NCBI GenBank assembly: GCA_027083895.1
Contig: JALWMN010000206.1
Span: 1,238 to 10,041, forward strand
Direction of reading: 5' to 3'
Source: Campylobacteraceae bacterium
GTDB taxonomy: Bacteria > Campylobacterota > Campylobacteria > Campylobacterales > Sulfurovaceae
DNA length: 8,804 nt
Shown: piece after piece, positions 1 to 6,708 of the stretch
Layout: each line of letters begins with the position of its first letter
Position numbering within the stretch: position 1 is the stretch's first letter
The notes under the pieces: model-generated
Seen by the model: the letters and a program-made list of their open reading frames with translations, nothing else
What the model was told of the DNA's origin: nothing
Database searches by the model: none
Translations under genes and position numbers: made by a program

Positions 1-7
1 TCTAAAT

Positions 8-54
8 AAATCAAGATTAGTTGAATATAAATGTAGTGATATTTAATCTGATTT
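8..54. repeat. AT-rich imperfect inverted repeat downstream of tRNA-Phe
   Basis: AAATCAAGATTA at 8-19 faces TAATCTGATTT at 44-54, giving an 11-12 bp stem with one bulged base and a 24-base loop. Read on the minus strand it lies about 15 bases beyond the 3' end of the tRNA and is followed by ATTTA, so it could act as a weak terminator for tRNA-Phe transcripts. The long loop and lack of G/C pairs make this uncertain. I see nothing else in bases 1-68. Confidence 0.3.
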
Positions 55-68
55 GAAGAAAACGTAAG

Positions 69-144
69 TGGTGGCCCGGGGCGGAATCGAACCGCCGACA
101 CAAGGATTTTCAGTCCTTTGCTCTACCAACTGAGCTACCGTGCC
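69..144 (-). tRNA. tRNA-Phe (anticodon GAA)
   Basis: Read on the minus strand, the 76 bases fold into a complete cloverleaf. The acceptor strand is GGCACGG, the D arm is GCTC/GAGC with an AGTTGGTA loop, and the anticodon stem AAGGA/TCCTT encloses the loop CTGAAAA with anticodon GAA at 111-109. The variable loop is GTGTC. The T arm is GGCGG/CCGCC with loop TTCGATT, and the 3' acceptor strand CCGGGCC is followed by A and an encoded CCA at 71-69. The fourth acceptor pair is an A-G mismatch (A4 at 141, G69 at 76); all other stem pairs are Watson-Crick. It decodes UUC and UUU. It lies 51 bases beyond the murD stop on the same strand and has its own -10 box. Confidence 0.97.
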
Positions 145-162
145 ATTTAGTAAGTGCGTGAA

Positions 163-168
163 ATTATA
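163..168 (-). promoter_or_regulatory. -10 box of tRNA-Phe promoter
   Basis: The minus strand reads TATAAT at 168-163, 18 bases before the first tRNA base at 144, which predicts a transcription start near 156 and a short 5' leader. The upstream DNA to about 195 is almost entirely A/T with T-rich steps, as is common for sigma-70 promoters in this phylum, which often lack a clear -35 box. No terminator separates murD from this promoter, so read-through from murD is also possible. Confidence 0.6.
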
Positions 169-195
169 TCTATTTAAACTTAATATAAACTTAAA

Positions 196-1437
196 TTAAA
201 CTGCTCTTACAAACTCTTTAAATAGATTTCCCCTTTGGGCGTATGAATTGAATTGATCAAGACTTGATGCAGCAGGGGCTAAGAGAGCTACTGTATCGAC
301 TGTATGTACCATCTCAATAAGATTGAGTGCATTCTCGAGCGTATTGGCCTTTTGAACTGGAATAGAGTATTTTGTTGAGAGATTAACAATTTTATTGCTA
401 TTACTTCCTATAGCGTAGATATTGACATCATAATTTACTATCTCTTTAAAGAGAGGTTCTAAATCTACCCCTTTATCGTCGCCACCTAGAATGAGATGCA
501 CTCTTTTGTCACTATAGATTCTAATAGCTTGTAATGCTGCATCGATATTGGTAGCTTTAGAGTCATTTACCCAAAGCCTTCCTTTGGAGTCTCTGATCTC
601 CTCTTGCCTATGTGCATCGAGTTCAAAGCTATTCATTAGATCGTAATCTATAGTCTCAAAAAGTACTTTTGTTATGGCTAAGGCTAAGATGCTATCTAGC
701 AAAAAAGCCCCTTTAAATTTGATTTTTGAGGCGTCAATATTGAAGAACTTCTCTATATCACTACTCTCTTCGTACTCCACAACCCAAGCATCAGTTTTTG
801 GTAGTGGCAATCCCTTTGGAATGAGTGCCAATTCTCCCTCTTGCATTGTTGTAAGTGGTTTGAGTTTATCGGCTATATAATTCTTGCTGCTTCCATGCCA
901 ATCTAAATGATCGGGGGTAATTGGTAAGAGTAGATAGATGTTTGGTGAAGCATACTTTGTATGGTGAAGAGTAAAGGAGCTAGTCTCTAATACCCAAATA
1001 GGTGCCTTTTTATTGAGTTTAGCTAGTGGTGTACCAATATTGCCACCACTTTGTGCTCCATACTTTTTAAGTAGATGTGTTAGCATCTGTGTAGTCGTTG
1101 TTTTGCCATTGGTGCCACTTATCCAAATAGTAAGAGGGAGCTTTTCATTCTCTGCTATAATTGGTGATTGTGGACTTAGAAAAAAGTCATATTCACTAAA
1201 AAGATTATTAGCTTTTTGTACTAATGGATTATTTGGGTAGAGTGAAGGGGTAGCTACCTCAATATCAAAATTTTCTGTTTGAAAGTAAGAGGATGGATAG
1301 ATAGTATTTTTTTGACTATCTTTAAAAGGTTCTTTGGTCTTATCATCAAAAAAGCTACACTCACCACCAAATTTTTGAGCAATAGCTTGTGTTGTTTTTC
1401 CGTAGCCAAAGAGGGCTAATCTTTTTTTGTTAAACAT
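196..1437 (-). CDS. murD: UDP-N-acetylmuramoylalanine--D-glutamate ligase (MurD)
   Basis: MurD is the cytoplasmic Mur ligase that adds D-glutamate to UDP-MurNAc-L-Ala with ATP hydrolysis. The 413-residue protein has the three Mur ligase domains. A short N-terminal nucleotide-binding-like domain begins with the glycine-rich LFGYGKTTQ (about 9-17). The central ATPase has the P-loop SGTNGKTTTT (107-116), GGNIG (131-135) and DHLDWH (176-181), with K191 in the NYIADK context where the carbamylated lysine of the family sits. The C-terminal domain has HRQE (276-279), NDSKATN (291-297), LGGDDKG (317-323) and the substrate-binding LAPAASSLDQF (386-396). It is slightly shorter than the E. coli enzyme (438), mainly at the N-terminus, as I recall for Campylobacter MurD. 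The ATG is 4 bases after the mraY stop, so the two are surely cotranscribed; the Shine-Dalgarno match (AAGATAAG) is weak and translational coupling is likely. Confidence 0.96.
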   Translation of the reverse strand: MFNKKRLALFGYGKTTQAIAQKFGGECSFFDDKTKEPFKDSQKNTIYPSSYFQTENFDIEVATPSLYPNNPLVQKANNLFSEYDFFLSPQSPIIAENEKLPLTIWISGTNGKTTTTQMLTHLLKKYGAQSGGNIGTPLAKLNKKAPIWVLETSSFTLHHTKYASPNIYLLLPITPDHLDWHGSSKNYIADKLKPLTTMQEGELALIPKGLPLPKTDAWVVEYEESSDIEKFFNIDASKIKFKGAFLLDSILALAITKVLFETIDYDLMNSFELDAHRQEEIRDSKGRLWVNDSKATNIDAALQAIRIYSDKRVHLILGGDDKGVDLEPLFKEIVNYDVNIYAIGSNSNKIVNLSTKYSIPVQKANTLENALNLIEMVHTVDTVALLAPAASSLDQFNSYAQRGNLFKEFVRAV

Positions 1438-1441
1438 CTGT

Positions 1442-2503
1442 CTATCTTATCTTAAGTGTAATGAGTGCTAAGAGGTTTGCGATGAGAGCTATCATCCAAA
1501 ACCGTACAATGATTTTACTCTCTTTCCACCCTTTCATCTCGTAATGGTGGTGTATTGGTGCCATAAGGAAGATTCTCTTTTTTCGTAACTTATAGCTACC
1601 AACTTGTAGCATTACTGAGAGAGTTTCAATAACAAAAATGATACCTATAAGTATTAGGAGGATTTCACTTTTTCCAAGAATTGCCATGTAGCCTAAAAAG
1701 GCTCCAATAGCAAGGGAGCCAGTATCCCCCATAAAGAGTTCTGCAGGGTAACTGTTATACCATAAAAATCCAAGTAGCCCACCAGCAAGTGCTGCAGCAA
1801 CTATGGTAACCTCTCCTACACCTTTGATGTTTGGAAGCAGGAGATAGTTAGAGAAGATAGCATGTCCAACAATATAGACAATGATGCCAAGTGTACTAAG
1901 AGCCATAATTGTTGGCACTGTAGCTAAGCCATCTAAACCATCTGTTAAATTGACTGCATTACTTGCTGCGATGAGTACAAGTACCCAAAAAGCAATTGCA
2001 AAGTAGCCCATATCAAAAATAGGTGTTTTAATAAATGGAAGGTAGAATGTTGTTGGGATTTTGGCAATAAAGAGTAGTAGGAGCGAAATGGTAACAGAGA
2101 TGATTATTAAGAGCCCCATCTTTCCTTTTGGGCTTAAACCTTGAAGATTATCGCCAGTTAAGATTTTTCCTATATCGTCTTTCATACCAATTAGTCCAAA
2201 ACCAATAAGTGTGATTAATCCACCAACTACATAGGGATTATGGAGTTTGGTGGTAAGAAGTGAAGCAAAAATTGTTGCACTTAAAAAGACTGCACCACCC
2301 ATTGTTGGGGTCGATTGTTTCGATTTATGGCCCTCTACCCACTTATTAATAGGTTGATTTGCTTTTTTTGCTTTTGCCCAGCGTATATAGCGTGGGGTAA
2401 ATAATATAGTACAACAAAATGCAATTAAAAAGGCTATGCCAGCCCGTACAGATATATATTGGAGTATGTTTATATCGAATATTTCATAGATGTAGTATAA
2501 CAT
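1442..2503 (-). CDS. mraY: Phospho-N-acetylmuramoyl-pentapeptide transferase (MraY)
   Basis: MraY is the integral membrane enzyme that transfers phospho-MurNAc-pentapeptide from UDP to undecaprenyl phosphate, making lipid I. With the start chosen here the protein has 353 residues and about ten hydrophobic helices. Family motifs are STPTMGG (64-70), the Asp pair of KDDIGK (109-110), [13 protein letters not shown] (182-194), FMGDTGS (257-263) and the APIHHHYE loop (315-322). An in-frame TTG at 2512 would add three residues (MGK). I prefer the ATG at 2503 because family proteins begin close to this hydrophobic segment and because GAAAG sits 9 bases upstream of the ATG but directly abuts the TTG. 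It is first in a two-gene leftward unit with murD, transcribed divergently from gpmI. Confidence 0.96.
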   Translation of the reverse strand: MLYYIYEIFDINILQYISVRAGIAFLIAFCCTILFTPRYIRWAKAKKANQPINKWVEGHKSKQSTPTMGGAVFLSATIFASLLTTKLHNPYVVGGLITLIGFGLIGMKDDIGKILTGDNLQGLSPKGKMGLLIIISVTISLLLLFIAKIPTTFYLPFIKTPIFDMGYFAIAFWVLVLIAASNAVNLTDGLDGLATVPTIMALSTLGIIVYIVGHAIFSNYLLLPNIKGVGEVTIVAAALAGGLLGFLWYNSYPAELFMGDTGSLAIGAFLGYMAILGKSEILLILIGIIFVIETLSVMLQVGSYKLRKKRIFLMAPIHHHYEMKGWKESKIIVRFWMIALIANLLALITLKIR

Positions 2504-2597
2504 TTTACCCAACTTTCAACTATTTATCATATAAGAAATGATATTTTACTACAAAAATTTTAATTACAGTAACATTTAGTGCAAAAGGAAATATTTT
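2504..2597. promoter_or_regulatory. Divergent promoter region between mraY and gpmI
   Basis: This 94-base A/T-rich spacer must hold promoters for both directions. For mraY (minus strand) the best -10 candidate is TATGAT at 2531-2526, 22 bases before the ATG. For gpmI (plus strand) the candidates TACAGT (2565-2570) and TAACAT (2570-2575) are weaker. A small inverted repeat, TATCAT (2525-2530) and ATGATA (2538-2543), overlaps the mraY candidate. No consensus -35 is visible on either strand. These assignments are inferred from position and base composition only. Confidence 0.35.
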
Positions 2598-4082
2598 ATG
2601 GGGAAAAAGACGCTATTAATTATTACTGATGGAATAGGTTATAAGCCAAATAGCAGAGCAAATGCATTTGAGGCTGCAAAGACTCCAACGTATGATTATC
2701 TTTTTGAAAATTATCCACACACTTTAGTTTCTACACACGGTTTAAGTGTTGGATTGCCTAAGGGGCAGATGGGAAATAGCGAAGTTGGCCATATGACTAT
2801 TGGAAGTGGGAGAGTTTTGTACCAAGATTTGGTAAAAATATCTTTAGCATTAGAAGATGGTAGTTTGGCTAAAAATAGTGCATTCAATGAGGTTTTAGAG
2901 AACTCTAATGTTATACATATTATTGGTTTAATGAGCGATGGCGGAGTACATTCGCACATAGAGCATATTTTGGGTTTAGCGAAAATTGCAAAGAGAAAGG
3001 GTAAAAGGGTTTGGCTCCACTTAATTACAGATGGTAGAGATGTTTCGCCAACAAGTGCACCAGAGTATCTTAAACAAGTTTTAGCAATTTGCGATGAAGA
3101 TATTAAGATAGCTACAATTGGCGGTAGATACTACACTATGGATAGAGATAATAGATGGGATAGAGTAAAACTAGGCTTCAATGCAATTGTAGAAGCTAAG
3201 CCCAAAACTTCGCTCTCTCCACTTGAATATATTAAGAAGAGCTACAGAGAGGATGTAACAGATGAGTTTGTAATTCCAACTGCATTTGAAGGTTATAGTG
3301 GTATGGGTAGTGGTGATGGTGTGATTATAGCTAACTTTAGAAGTGATCGAGTTAGAGAGATTACAAAAGCTCTTGGCGATAGCGACTTTAGTGAGTTTGA
3401 AAGAAGAGATTTAAAGCTTAATATCGCAACAATGACAGAGTATGATAAGAGCTTTAGCTACCCTGTAATGTTCCCAAAAGAGGCACCAAAAAATACTTTA
3501 GCAGAGGTTATTAGCAAAGCTGGGTTAAAGCAGCTCCATACTGCTGAGACAGAGAAGTATGCTCATGTAACATTTTTTTTAAATGGTGGAATAGAGGAGC
3601 CATATTTAAATGAGAGCAGAGTTCTTATAGATAGCCCAAAGGTTGCTACTTACGATCTTAAGCCAGAGATGAGTGCACCAGAGGTTGGAGAGGCTGTTAG
3701 AAATGCTATGAGAGAGGAGTATGACTTTATTGTAGTAAACTTTGCAAATGGTGATATGGTTGGACATACAGGTAATTTTGAAGCAGCTATAAAAGCAGTA
3801 GAGGCTGTTGATAGCGAACTTGGAAAGATCTTAGAAGTTTCAAAAGAAAAGGGGTATAATATTGTTTTAACTTCAGACCATGGTAACTGTGAAGAGATGT
3901 TAGATGAAAATGGCAAAGTATTAACAAACCATACAGTTGGAGAGGTTTGGACATTTGTTATTTCACCAAAGGTTAAAAGATTAAAAGATGGTGGTGGATT
4001 AAACAATATTGCCCCAACAGTTTTAGAGTTAATGGAGCTTGAGATTCCAAAAGAGATGGATGAGAGTCTTATAAAAGCTTAG
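2598..4082 (+). CDS. gpmI: 2,3-bisphosphoglycerate-independent phosphoglycerate mutase
   Basis: GpmI interconverts 3-phosphoglycerate and 2-phosphoglycerate in glycolysis and gluconeogenesis, using two metal ions (usually manganese) and a phosphoserine intermediate. The 494-residue length is typical of this alkaline-phosphatase-superfamily enzyme. The first metal ligand is D11 in IITDGIG. The phosphorylated serine is S61 in GNSEVGH (59-65). The inserted phosphotransferase domain carries DGGVHSH (114-120), HLITDGRD (141-148) and [15 protein letters not shown] (175-189). The C-terminal metal site is formed by D386 and H390 (NGDMVGH), D427 and H428 (TSDHGN) and H445 (LTNHT). AAAGGAA ends 7 bases before the ATG, a good ribosome site. 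The neighbouring gene content matches the Campylobacter order between mraY and fabG. The stop codon lies inside the first unit of the downstream heptamer array. Confidence 0.97.
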   Translation: MGKKTLLIITDGIGYKPNSRANAFEAAKTPTYDYLFENYPHTLVSTHGLSVGLPKGQMGNSEVGHMTIGSGRVLYQDLVKISLALEDGSLAKNSAFNEVLENSNVIHIIGLMSDGGVHSHIEHILGLAKIAKRKGKRVWLHLITDGRDVSPTSAPEYLKQVLAICDEDIKIATIGGRYYTMDRDNRWDRVKLGFNAIVEAKPKTSLSPLEYIKKSYREDVTDEFVIPTAFEGYSGMGSGDGVIIANFRSDRVREITKALGDSDFSEFERRDLKLNIATMTEYDKSFSYPVMFPKEAPKNTLAEVISKAGLKQLHTAETEKYAHVTFFLNGGIEEPYLNESRVLIDSPKVATYDLKPEMSAPEVGEAVRNAMREEYDFIVVNFANGDMVGHTGNFEAAIKAVEAVDSELGKILEVSKEKGYNIVLTSDHGNCEEMLDENGKVLTNHTVGEVWTFVISPKVKRLKDGGGLNNIAPTVLELMELEIPKEMDESLIKA

Positions 4083-4183
4083 AGCTTTAGGCTCAGAGCA
4101 AAGAGCAAACAAGGTGACTTCCTTTTTTAAGCGGCATAGCCGCACAATCAGCTCTTGGCTCTAAGCTCTTAGCTCTCAGCTTT
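4074..4183. repeat. Inverted pair of tandem heptamer arrays (NNAGAGC / GCTCTNN)
   Basis: The left array has four 7-base units of consensus NNAGAGC: TTAGAGC (4079-4085), TTTAGGC (4086-4092), TCAGAGC (4093-4099) and AAAGAGC (4100-4106). The right array has four units of its reverse complement: GCTCTTG (4151-4157), GCTCTAA (4158-4164), GCTCTTA (4165-4171) and GCTCTCA (4172-4178). The whole arms, 4074-4106 and 4151-4183, are each 33 bases and match as inverted repeats at 26 positions, so RNA from either strand could form a long imperfect hairpin. The left arm starts within the last codons of gpmI, and the right arm ends just before the fabG ribosome site. I do not recognise it as a named repeat family. 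Confidence 0.75.
4111..4143 (+). other. Short hairpins within the heptamer-array loop
   Basis: Between the two heptamer arrays, AAGG (4111-4114) can pair with CCTT (4121-4124) just ahead of a T run (4123-4128), which resembles a weak terminator for gpmI. Immediately after it, GCGGC (4131-4135) and GCCGC (4139-4143) form a perfect 5 bp G/C stem with a 3-base loop. Either could shape gpmI transcript ends or fabG expression. The termination role is inferred; the pairings are visible. Confidence 0.35.
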
Positions 4184-4199
4184 AAAAAAAGGAGAAGAT

Positions 4200-4943
4200 A
4201 TGAAATTTAGTGGTAAAAATGTATTAGTAACAGGTGCAAGTAGAGGTATTGGTGCAGAGATTGCAAAGAGTTTAGCTGCTTTTGGTTTAAAAGTGTGGAT
4301 AAATTATAGAAGTGGCGAAGCAGAAGCAACAGCTGTAAAAGAGACAATTGTATCAGCTGGTGGTGAGGCAGAAATTATAGGTTTTGATGTAAGTGAAGAA
4401 GAGGCTTTTGTAAATGCAATTAAACAAATTGTGGATACTGATGGAGAGTTAAGCTATTTAGTAAATAATGCAGGGATTACAAAAGATAAACTTGCAATGC
4501 GTATGAAAACAGATGAATTTATGGCAGTAATTGAGGCAAATTTAAAATCTGTGTTCATTGGATGTAGAGAGGCACTTAAAGTTATGGGTAAAAAGCGTTT
4601 TGGAAGTGTTGTAAATGTTGCAAGTATTGTTGGTGAAACAGGAAATGCAGGGCAGACAAACTACTCAGCAAGTAAAGGTGGTGTAATTGCTATGACAAAA
4701 TCGTTTGCTCAAGAGGCAGCTTCTAGAGGCATTAGATACAATACAATAACTCCAGGCTTTATAGCAACAGATATGACAGATGTGCTTAAAGATGAGGTTA
4801 AAGAGGGCTTTATTGCAAAAATTCCACTAGGGAGATTTGGTGAACCAAAAGAGGTAGCAGACGCTGTAGCCTTCTTACTAAGCGACCACTCAAGTTACAT
4901 AACTGGCGAAACCCTAAAGGTTAATGGCGGAATGTATATGTGA
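4200..4943 (+). CDS. fabG: 3-oxoacyl-[acyl-carrier-protein] reductase (FabG)
   Basis: FabG is a cytoplasmic short-chain dehydrogenase that reduces 3-ketoacyl-ACP to 3-hydroxyacyl-ACP with NADPH in each round of fatty acid elongation. The 247 residues match the usual family length. The cofactor site TGASRGIG is at 11-18, the structural NNAG at 89-92, and the catalytic tetrad is N114, S142, Y155 and K159 (YSASK at 155-159). TPGFIATDMT (184-193) and the C-terminal GETLKVNGGMYM end are typical of FabG rather than other dehydrogenases. GGAG at 4191-4194, 5 bases before the ATG, is a strong ribosome site. It is separated from gpmI by the heptamer arrays, and from the response regulator gene by 220 bases of structured repeat DNA, so it may be transcribed alone or with gpmI. 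Presence beside acpP, fabF and accA supports the assignment. Confidence 0.96.
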   Translation: MKFSGKNVLVTGASRGIGAEIAKSLAAFGLKVWINYRSGEAEATAVKETIVSAGGEAEIIGFDVSEEEAFVNAIKQIVDTDGELSYLVNNAGITKDKLAMRMKTDEFMAVIEANLKSVFIGCREALKVMGKKRFGSVVNVASIVGETGNAGQTNYSASKGGVIAMTKSFAQEAASRGIRYNTITPGFIATDMTDVLKDEVKEGFIAKIPLGRFGEPKEVADAVAFLLSDHSSYITGETLKVNGGMYM

Positions 4944-4987
4944 GCAAGCGTTAAGAAATCGTGAATAGTTTCACGATTTTAGCTTGC
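4944..4987. terminator. Strong hairpin directly after fabG, probable terminator
   Basis: Starting at the base after the fabG stop, AAATCGTGAA (4956-4965) and TTCACGATTT (4970-4979) form a perfect 10 bp stem with loop TAGT, nested inside GCAAGC (4944-4949) paired with GCTTGC (4982-4987). The 3' arm ends in TTTT (4977-4980), but there is no further T run after the outer stem. The 10 bp stem makes an end of the fabG transcript plausible. The structure is nearly symmetric, so it could serve either strand. Confidence 0.5.
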
Positions 4988-5047
4988 GAAAGCGGAGCCC
5001 TGACGAAGCGAGAGCGAAACCGCGAAGCTTGCAAGCAAGCGTTAAGA
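4944..5047. repeat. Direct repeat GCAAGCGTTAAGA bounding a GC-rich palindromic patch
   Basis: GCAAGCGTTAAGA occurs exactly twice, at 4944-4956 and 5035-5047. Between the copies lie the hairpin described separately and a patch (4981-5040) in which 36 of 60 bases are G or C, far above the surrounding genes. The patch has GCTTGC (4982-4987) facing GCAAGC (5031-5036), GCGG (4992-4995) facing CCGC (5020-5023), the palindrome GCTTGCAAGC (5027-5036) and recurring GCGA/GAAGC words. This looks like an intergenic repeat element (REP-like or a small non-autonomous element) rather than a gene. Its family is unknown to me. Confidence 0.6.
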
Positions 5048-5085
5048 GAAGCTTTAAGCTTATCGCTAAAGAGGCTTCCATTTTT
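5048..5085 (+). terminator. Possible second terminator after fabG
   Basis: GAAGC (5048-5052) plus TTT (5053-5055) can pair with AAA (5068-5070) and GCTTC (5074-5078), with GAG (5071-5073) bulged. The stem is followed by CA and then TTTTT (5081-5085). Hairpin plus T run on the plus strand fits an intrinsic terminator that would insulate fabG from the two-component genes, although the bulge weakens the stem. Confidence 0.4.
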
Positions 5086-5106
5086 AATCACAAAGCAAAA
5101 AGAGTT

Positions 5107-5126
5107 TATAAAGATGAAATTACAAT
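5107..5126 (+). promoter_or_regulatory. Candidate promoter for the two-component genes
   Basis: Downstream of the last hairpin, TATAAA (5107-5112) and TACAAT (5121-5126) are both plausible -10 boxes for the response regulator gene at 5164. TACAAT fits the Campylobacterota TANAAT pattern better. There is no recognisable -35 element. The assignment rests on position between a terminator-like hairpin and the next gene. Confidence 0.3.
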
Positions 5127-5163
5127 GTTTTAATAACACTAGAGAAATGCAAATTTAGTAAAG

Positions 5164-5817
5164 ATGAAGATATTACTCTTAGAAGATGACAAGCTCTATA
5201 GTGAGACACTCAAAGACTTTTTAGAGGAAGAGGGTTTTGATGTTGAAGCGGTGTATGATCCCTATAGTGCTTACGATTTAACCTACACAAACTTTTACGA
5301 TTTATATCTTTTTGATATTAATCTTCCTTTTGAAGATGGAATTACTGCATTAGAGAATCTTCGCAAAGCTGACGATAGGACTCCTGCTATATTTATTACT
5401 TCGCGTGAAGATAGAGACTCTTTATTAAATGGTTTTCGTGTAGGTGGGGATGACTATATTAAAAAACCGATTGATCTTGATGAACTTTTACTACGTATTA
5501 AGGCACTTTTAAAAAGATCAAGCAAGAGTAGTAGTATTCGGCTTGGAGAGTTTGTGTTAGATAGAGATAAGAGAGATCTCTTTTTAAATGGAGAGGCTTT
5601 GCATATTGGGTTAAAGCCCTTTGCCCTTTTGGAACTATTTGTAGAGAATGATGGCAGAGCTCTTAGTTACGATGAGATATATAGAGCAGTTTGGAGATCG
5701 CAAGAGGCAAGTAATGGAGCTTTGAGAGTCTATATTGCAAAGTTAAAGAGATACTTTCCAAATGCCATAAAGACGCTACGGGGGTATGGTTATAAATTTG
5801 AGAGTGTAGCTCTATGA
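5164..5817 (+). CDS. OmpR-family two-component response regulator
   Basis: A 217-residue cytoplasmic transcription regulator. The receiver domain (1 to about 118) has the acidic pair E7/D8-D9 in LLLEDD, phospho-acceptor D51 in LYLFDINLP, switch residue T79 (FITS) and K101 (KKP). The linker is short, and the winged-helix DNA-binding domain (about 126-214) ends with the characteristic TLRGYGYKFE. Everything needed for phosphorylation-dependent DNA binding is present. The ATG is assigned from the MKILLLEDD beginning usual for receivers; the ribosome site (AGTAAAG) is poor, suggesting low expression. The gene overlaps its kinase gene by 4 bases (ATGA), so the two form one unit. The target genes are unknown. 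The position between fabG and acpP suggests fatty acid genes as a hypothesis only. It resembles regulators of several Campylobacterota two-component systems, and I cannot match it to a named one. Confidence 0.93.
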   Translation: MKILLLEDDKLYSETLKDFLEEEGFDVEAVYDPYSAYDLTYTNFYDLYLFDINLPFEDGITALENLRKADDRTPAIFITSREDRDSLLNGFRVGGDDYIKKPIDLDELLLRIKALLKRSSKSSSIRLGEFVLDRDKRDLFLNGEALHIGLKPFALLELFVENDGRALSYDEIYRAVWRSQEASNGALRVYIAKLKRYFPNAIKTLRGYGYKFESVAL

Positions 5818-6635
5818 AGTGGTGGTTTTTTGCTCTTTTTGTTATTGTTGTGGTACTTCTTTTTGGTTTGCATGCACTTCTTTTTTTTACTTTTAGTCAC
5901 GAAAATTATCTAGAGAGTTTTTTGCTATTATTTCCTGCAATAATTTTGAGTGCTTATCTCTTTTTATCGATTATAGTAGAGCCAAAAGAGAGTCAGGATA
6001 GAAAGTTAGAGCACCTAATCAAAGAGTCTCTGCATGAGCTAAATCTTCCAATAGCAACTATTAAAGCAAATATCGATATGCTCAAAAGAGGAGAACAAGA
6101 GGGAAAACGGCTGAAGAGAATAGAGCGAATAGAGTCTGCATTAGAGCGTTTTAAGCGTCTCTTTAATATACTCTCATACAACTTAAAGAGAGAGTTATTC
6201 CCTATAGAGAAGGAGCAAGTAGCAATTGATAGACTTCTTCAAGAGAGAATAGAGTTTTTTAGAGAGCTTAAACGTAATAGCTTTCAGATAGATCTAGAGC
6301 CTTTGACACTAACAATTGATAAGATAGGTTTTGAGCAGGTAATCGATAATCTTTTAGAGAATGCTGTTAAGTATTCACCAAAAGAGTCGATAATTGTTGT
6401 TAAATTACAAAATGGTCTCTTAAAGATTCGAGATTATGGTATTGGAATAGAGGCGAGTGAACTTCCGTTGATATACCAGCGTTACTATCAAGGAAGCGAA
6501 GCATTAAGTGGTGAAGGTATAGGGCTAGCAGTGGTAAAAAGGTATTGTGATCAAGAGGGAATTGGATTAAGAATTGATTCTCAAAAAGGGCAGGGTACTG
6601 AGGTAAGCTTGGATTTTAGCCAATTGATAAAGTAG
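5814..6635 (+). CDS. Membrane histidine kinase with a very short sensor
   Basis: A 273-residue sensor kinase, small for its class. Two hydrophobic helices (about 4-28 and 33-57) are separated by only about five residues (SHENY), so there is almost no extracytoplasmic domain, and no HAMP or PAS domain is visible. The dimerisation/phospho-acceptor domain has H74 in SLHELNLP. The ATPase domain has the N box DNLLENAVKYSP (178-189, N183), G1 box RDYGIGI (206-212, D207), F-box-like YQRYYQG and G2 box GEGIGLAVVKRY (233-244). All catalytic motifs are intact. The residue four after H74 is Leu, where this class normally has Thr or Asn, the position needed for phosphatase activity. Translation starts inside the end of the response regulator gene, which marks that protein as its partner. 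The ligand is unknown; a signal within or near the membrane is inferred from the topology. Confidence 0.92.
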   Translation: MKWWFFALFVIVVVLLFGLHALLFFTFSHENYLESFLLLFPAIILSAYLFLSIIVEPKESQDRKLEHLIKESLHELNLPIATIKANIDMLKRGEQEGKRLKRIERIESALERFKRLFNILSYNLKRELFPIEKEQVAIDRLLQERIEFFRELKRNSFQIDLEPLTLTIDKIGFEQVIDNLLENAVKYSPKESIIVVKLQNGLLKIRDYGIGIEASELPLIYQRYYQGSEALSGEGIGLAVVKRYCDQEGIGLRIDSQKGQGTEVSLDFSQLIK

Positions 6636-6646
6636 AGTCTCTAAAC

Positions 6647-6683
6647 TATTTGATGTGATCATTTTGAGTATTTTTTTCAAATA
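6647..6683. repeat. Inverted repeat between kinase gene and acpP
   Basis: TATTTGA (6647-6653) and TCAAATA (6677-6683) form a perfect 7-base inverted repeat with a 23-base interval, which contains a T run (6671-6677). It starts 11 bases after the kinase stop. It could be a poor terminator or a protein site; because the T run precedes rather than follows the 3' arm, it is not a standard terminator. Confidence 0.25.
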
Positions 6684-6708
6684 ATATGAGGCTGAAATTA
6701 CTCTCTTC

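Noticed and set aside
69..200. Possible integration site of a mobile element at tRNA-Phe
   Set aside because: tRNA genes are common attachment sites, but there is no integrase gene and no duplicated tRNA 3' end in the window.
674..1240. Plus-strand open frames of 68 and 75 codons within murD
   Set aside because: Both are antisense to conserved MurD motifs, and no ribosome site or domain is seen.
3650..4006. Minus-strand 118-codon open frame within gpmI
   Set aside because: Antisense shadow of the GpmI metal-site region; the composition is rich in Ser, Thr and Phe, as expected from reverse reading.
4074..4183. Possible CRISPR array at the heptamer repeats
   Set aside because: The units are 7 bases, directly abutting and without unique spacers, in two opposite orientations. 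There are no cas genes in the window.
4944..5085. Possible riboswitch or small RNA in the structured gap
   Set aside because: Hairpins are present, but no recognised aptamer core is visible. The symmetry and the direct repeat fit a repeat element and terminators better.
4951..5139. Minus-strand 62-codon open frame over the same repeat patch
   Set aside because: Same repeat DNA on the other strand, no recognisable domain and no ribosome site. Two opposing open frames over one palindromic patch argue that neither is coding.
4961..5158. Plus-strand 65-codon open frame in the gap after fabG, Arg/Lys-rich
   Set aside because: It starts at a GTG inside a perfect hairpin stem, has no ribosome site, and most of it is a translation of the GC-rich repeat patch. 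The residue composition follows from the repeat words, so it is better explained as a repeat read-through than a gene.
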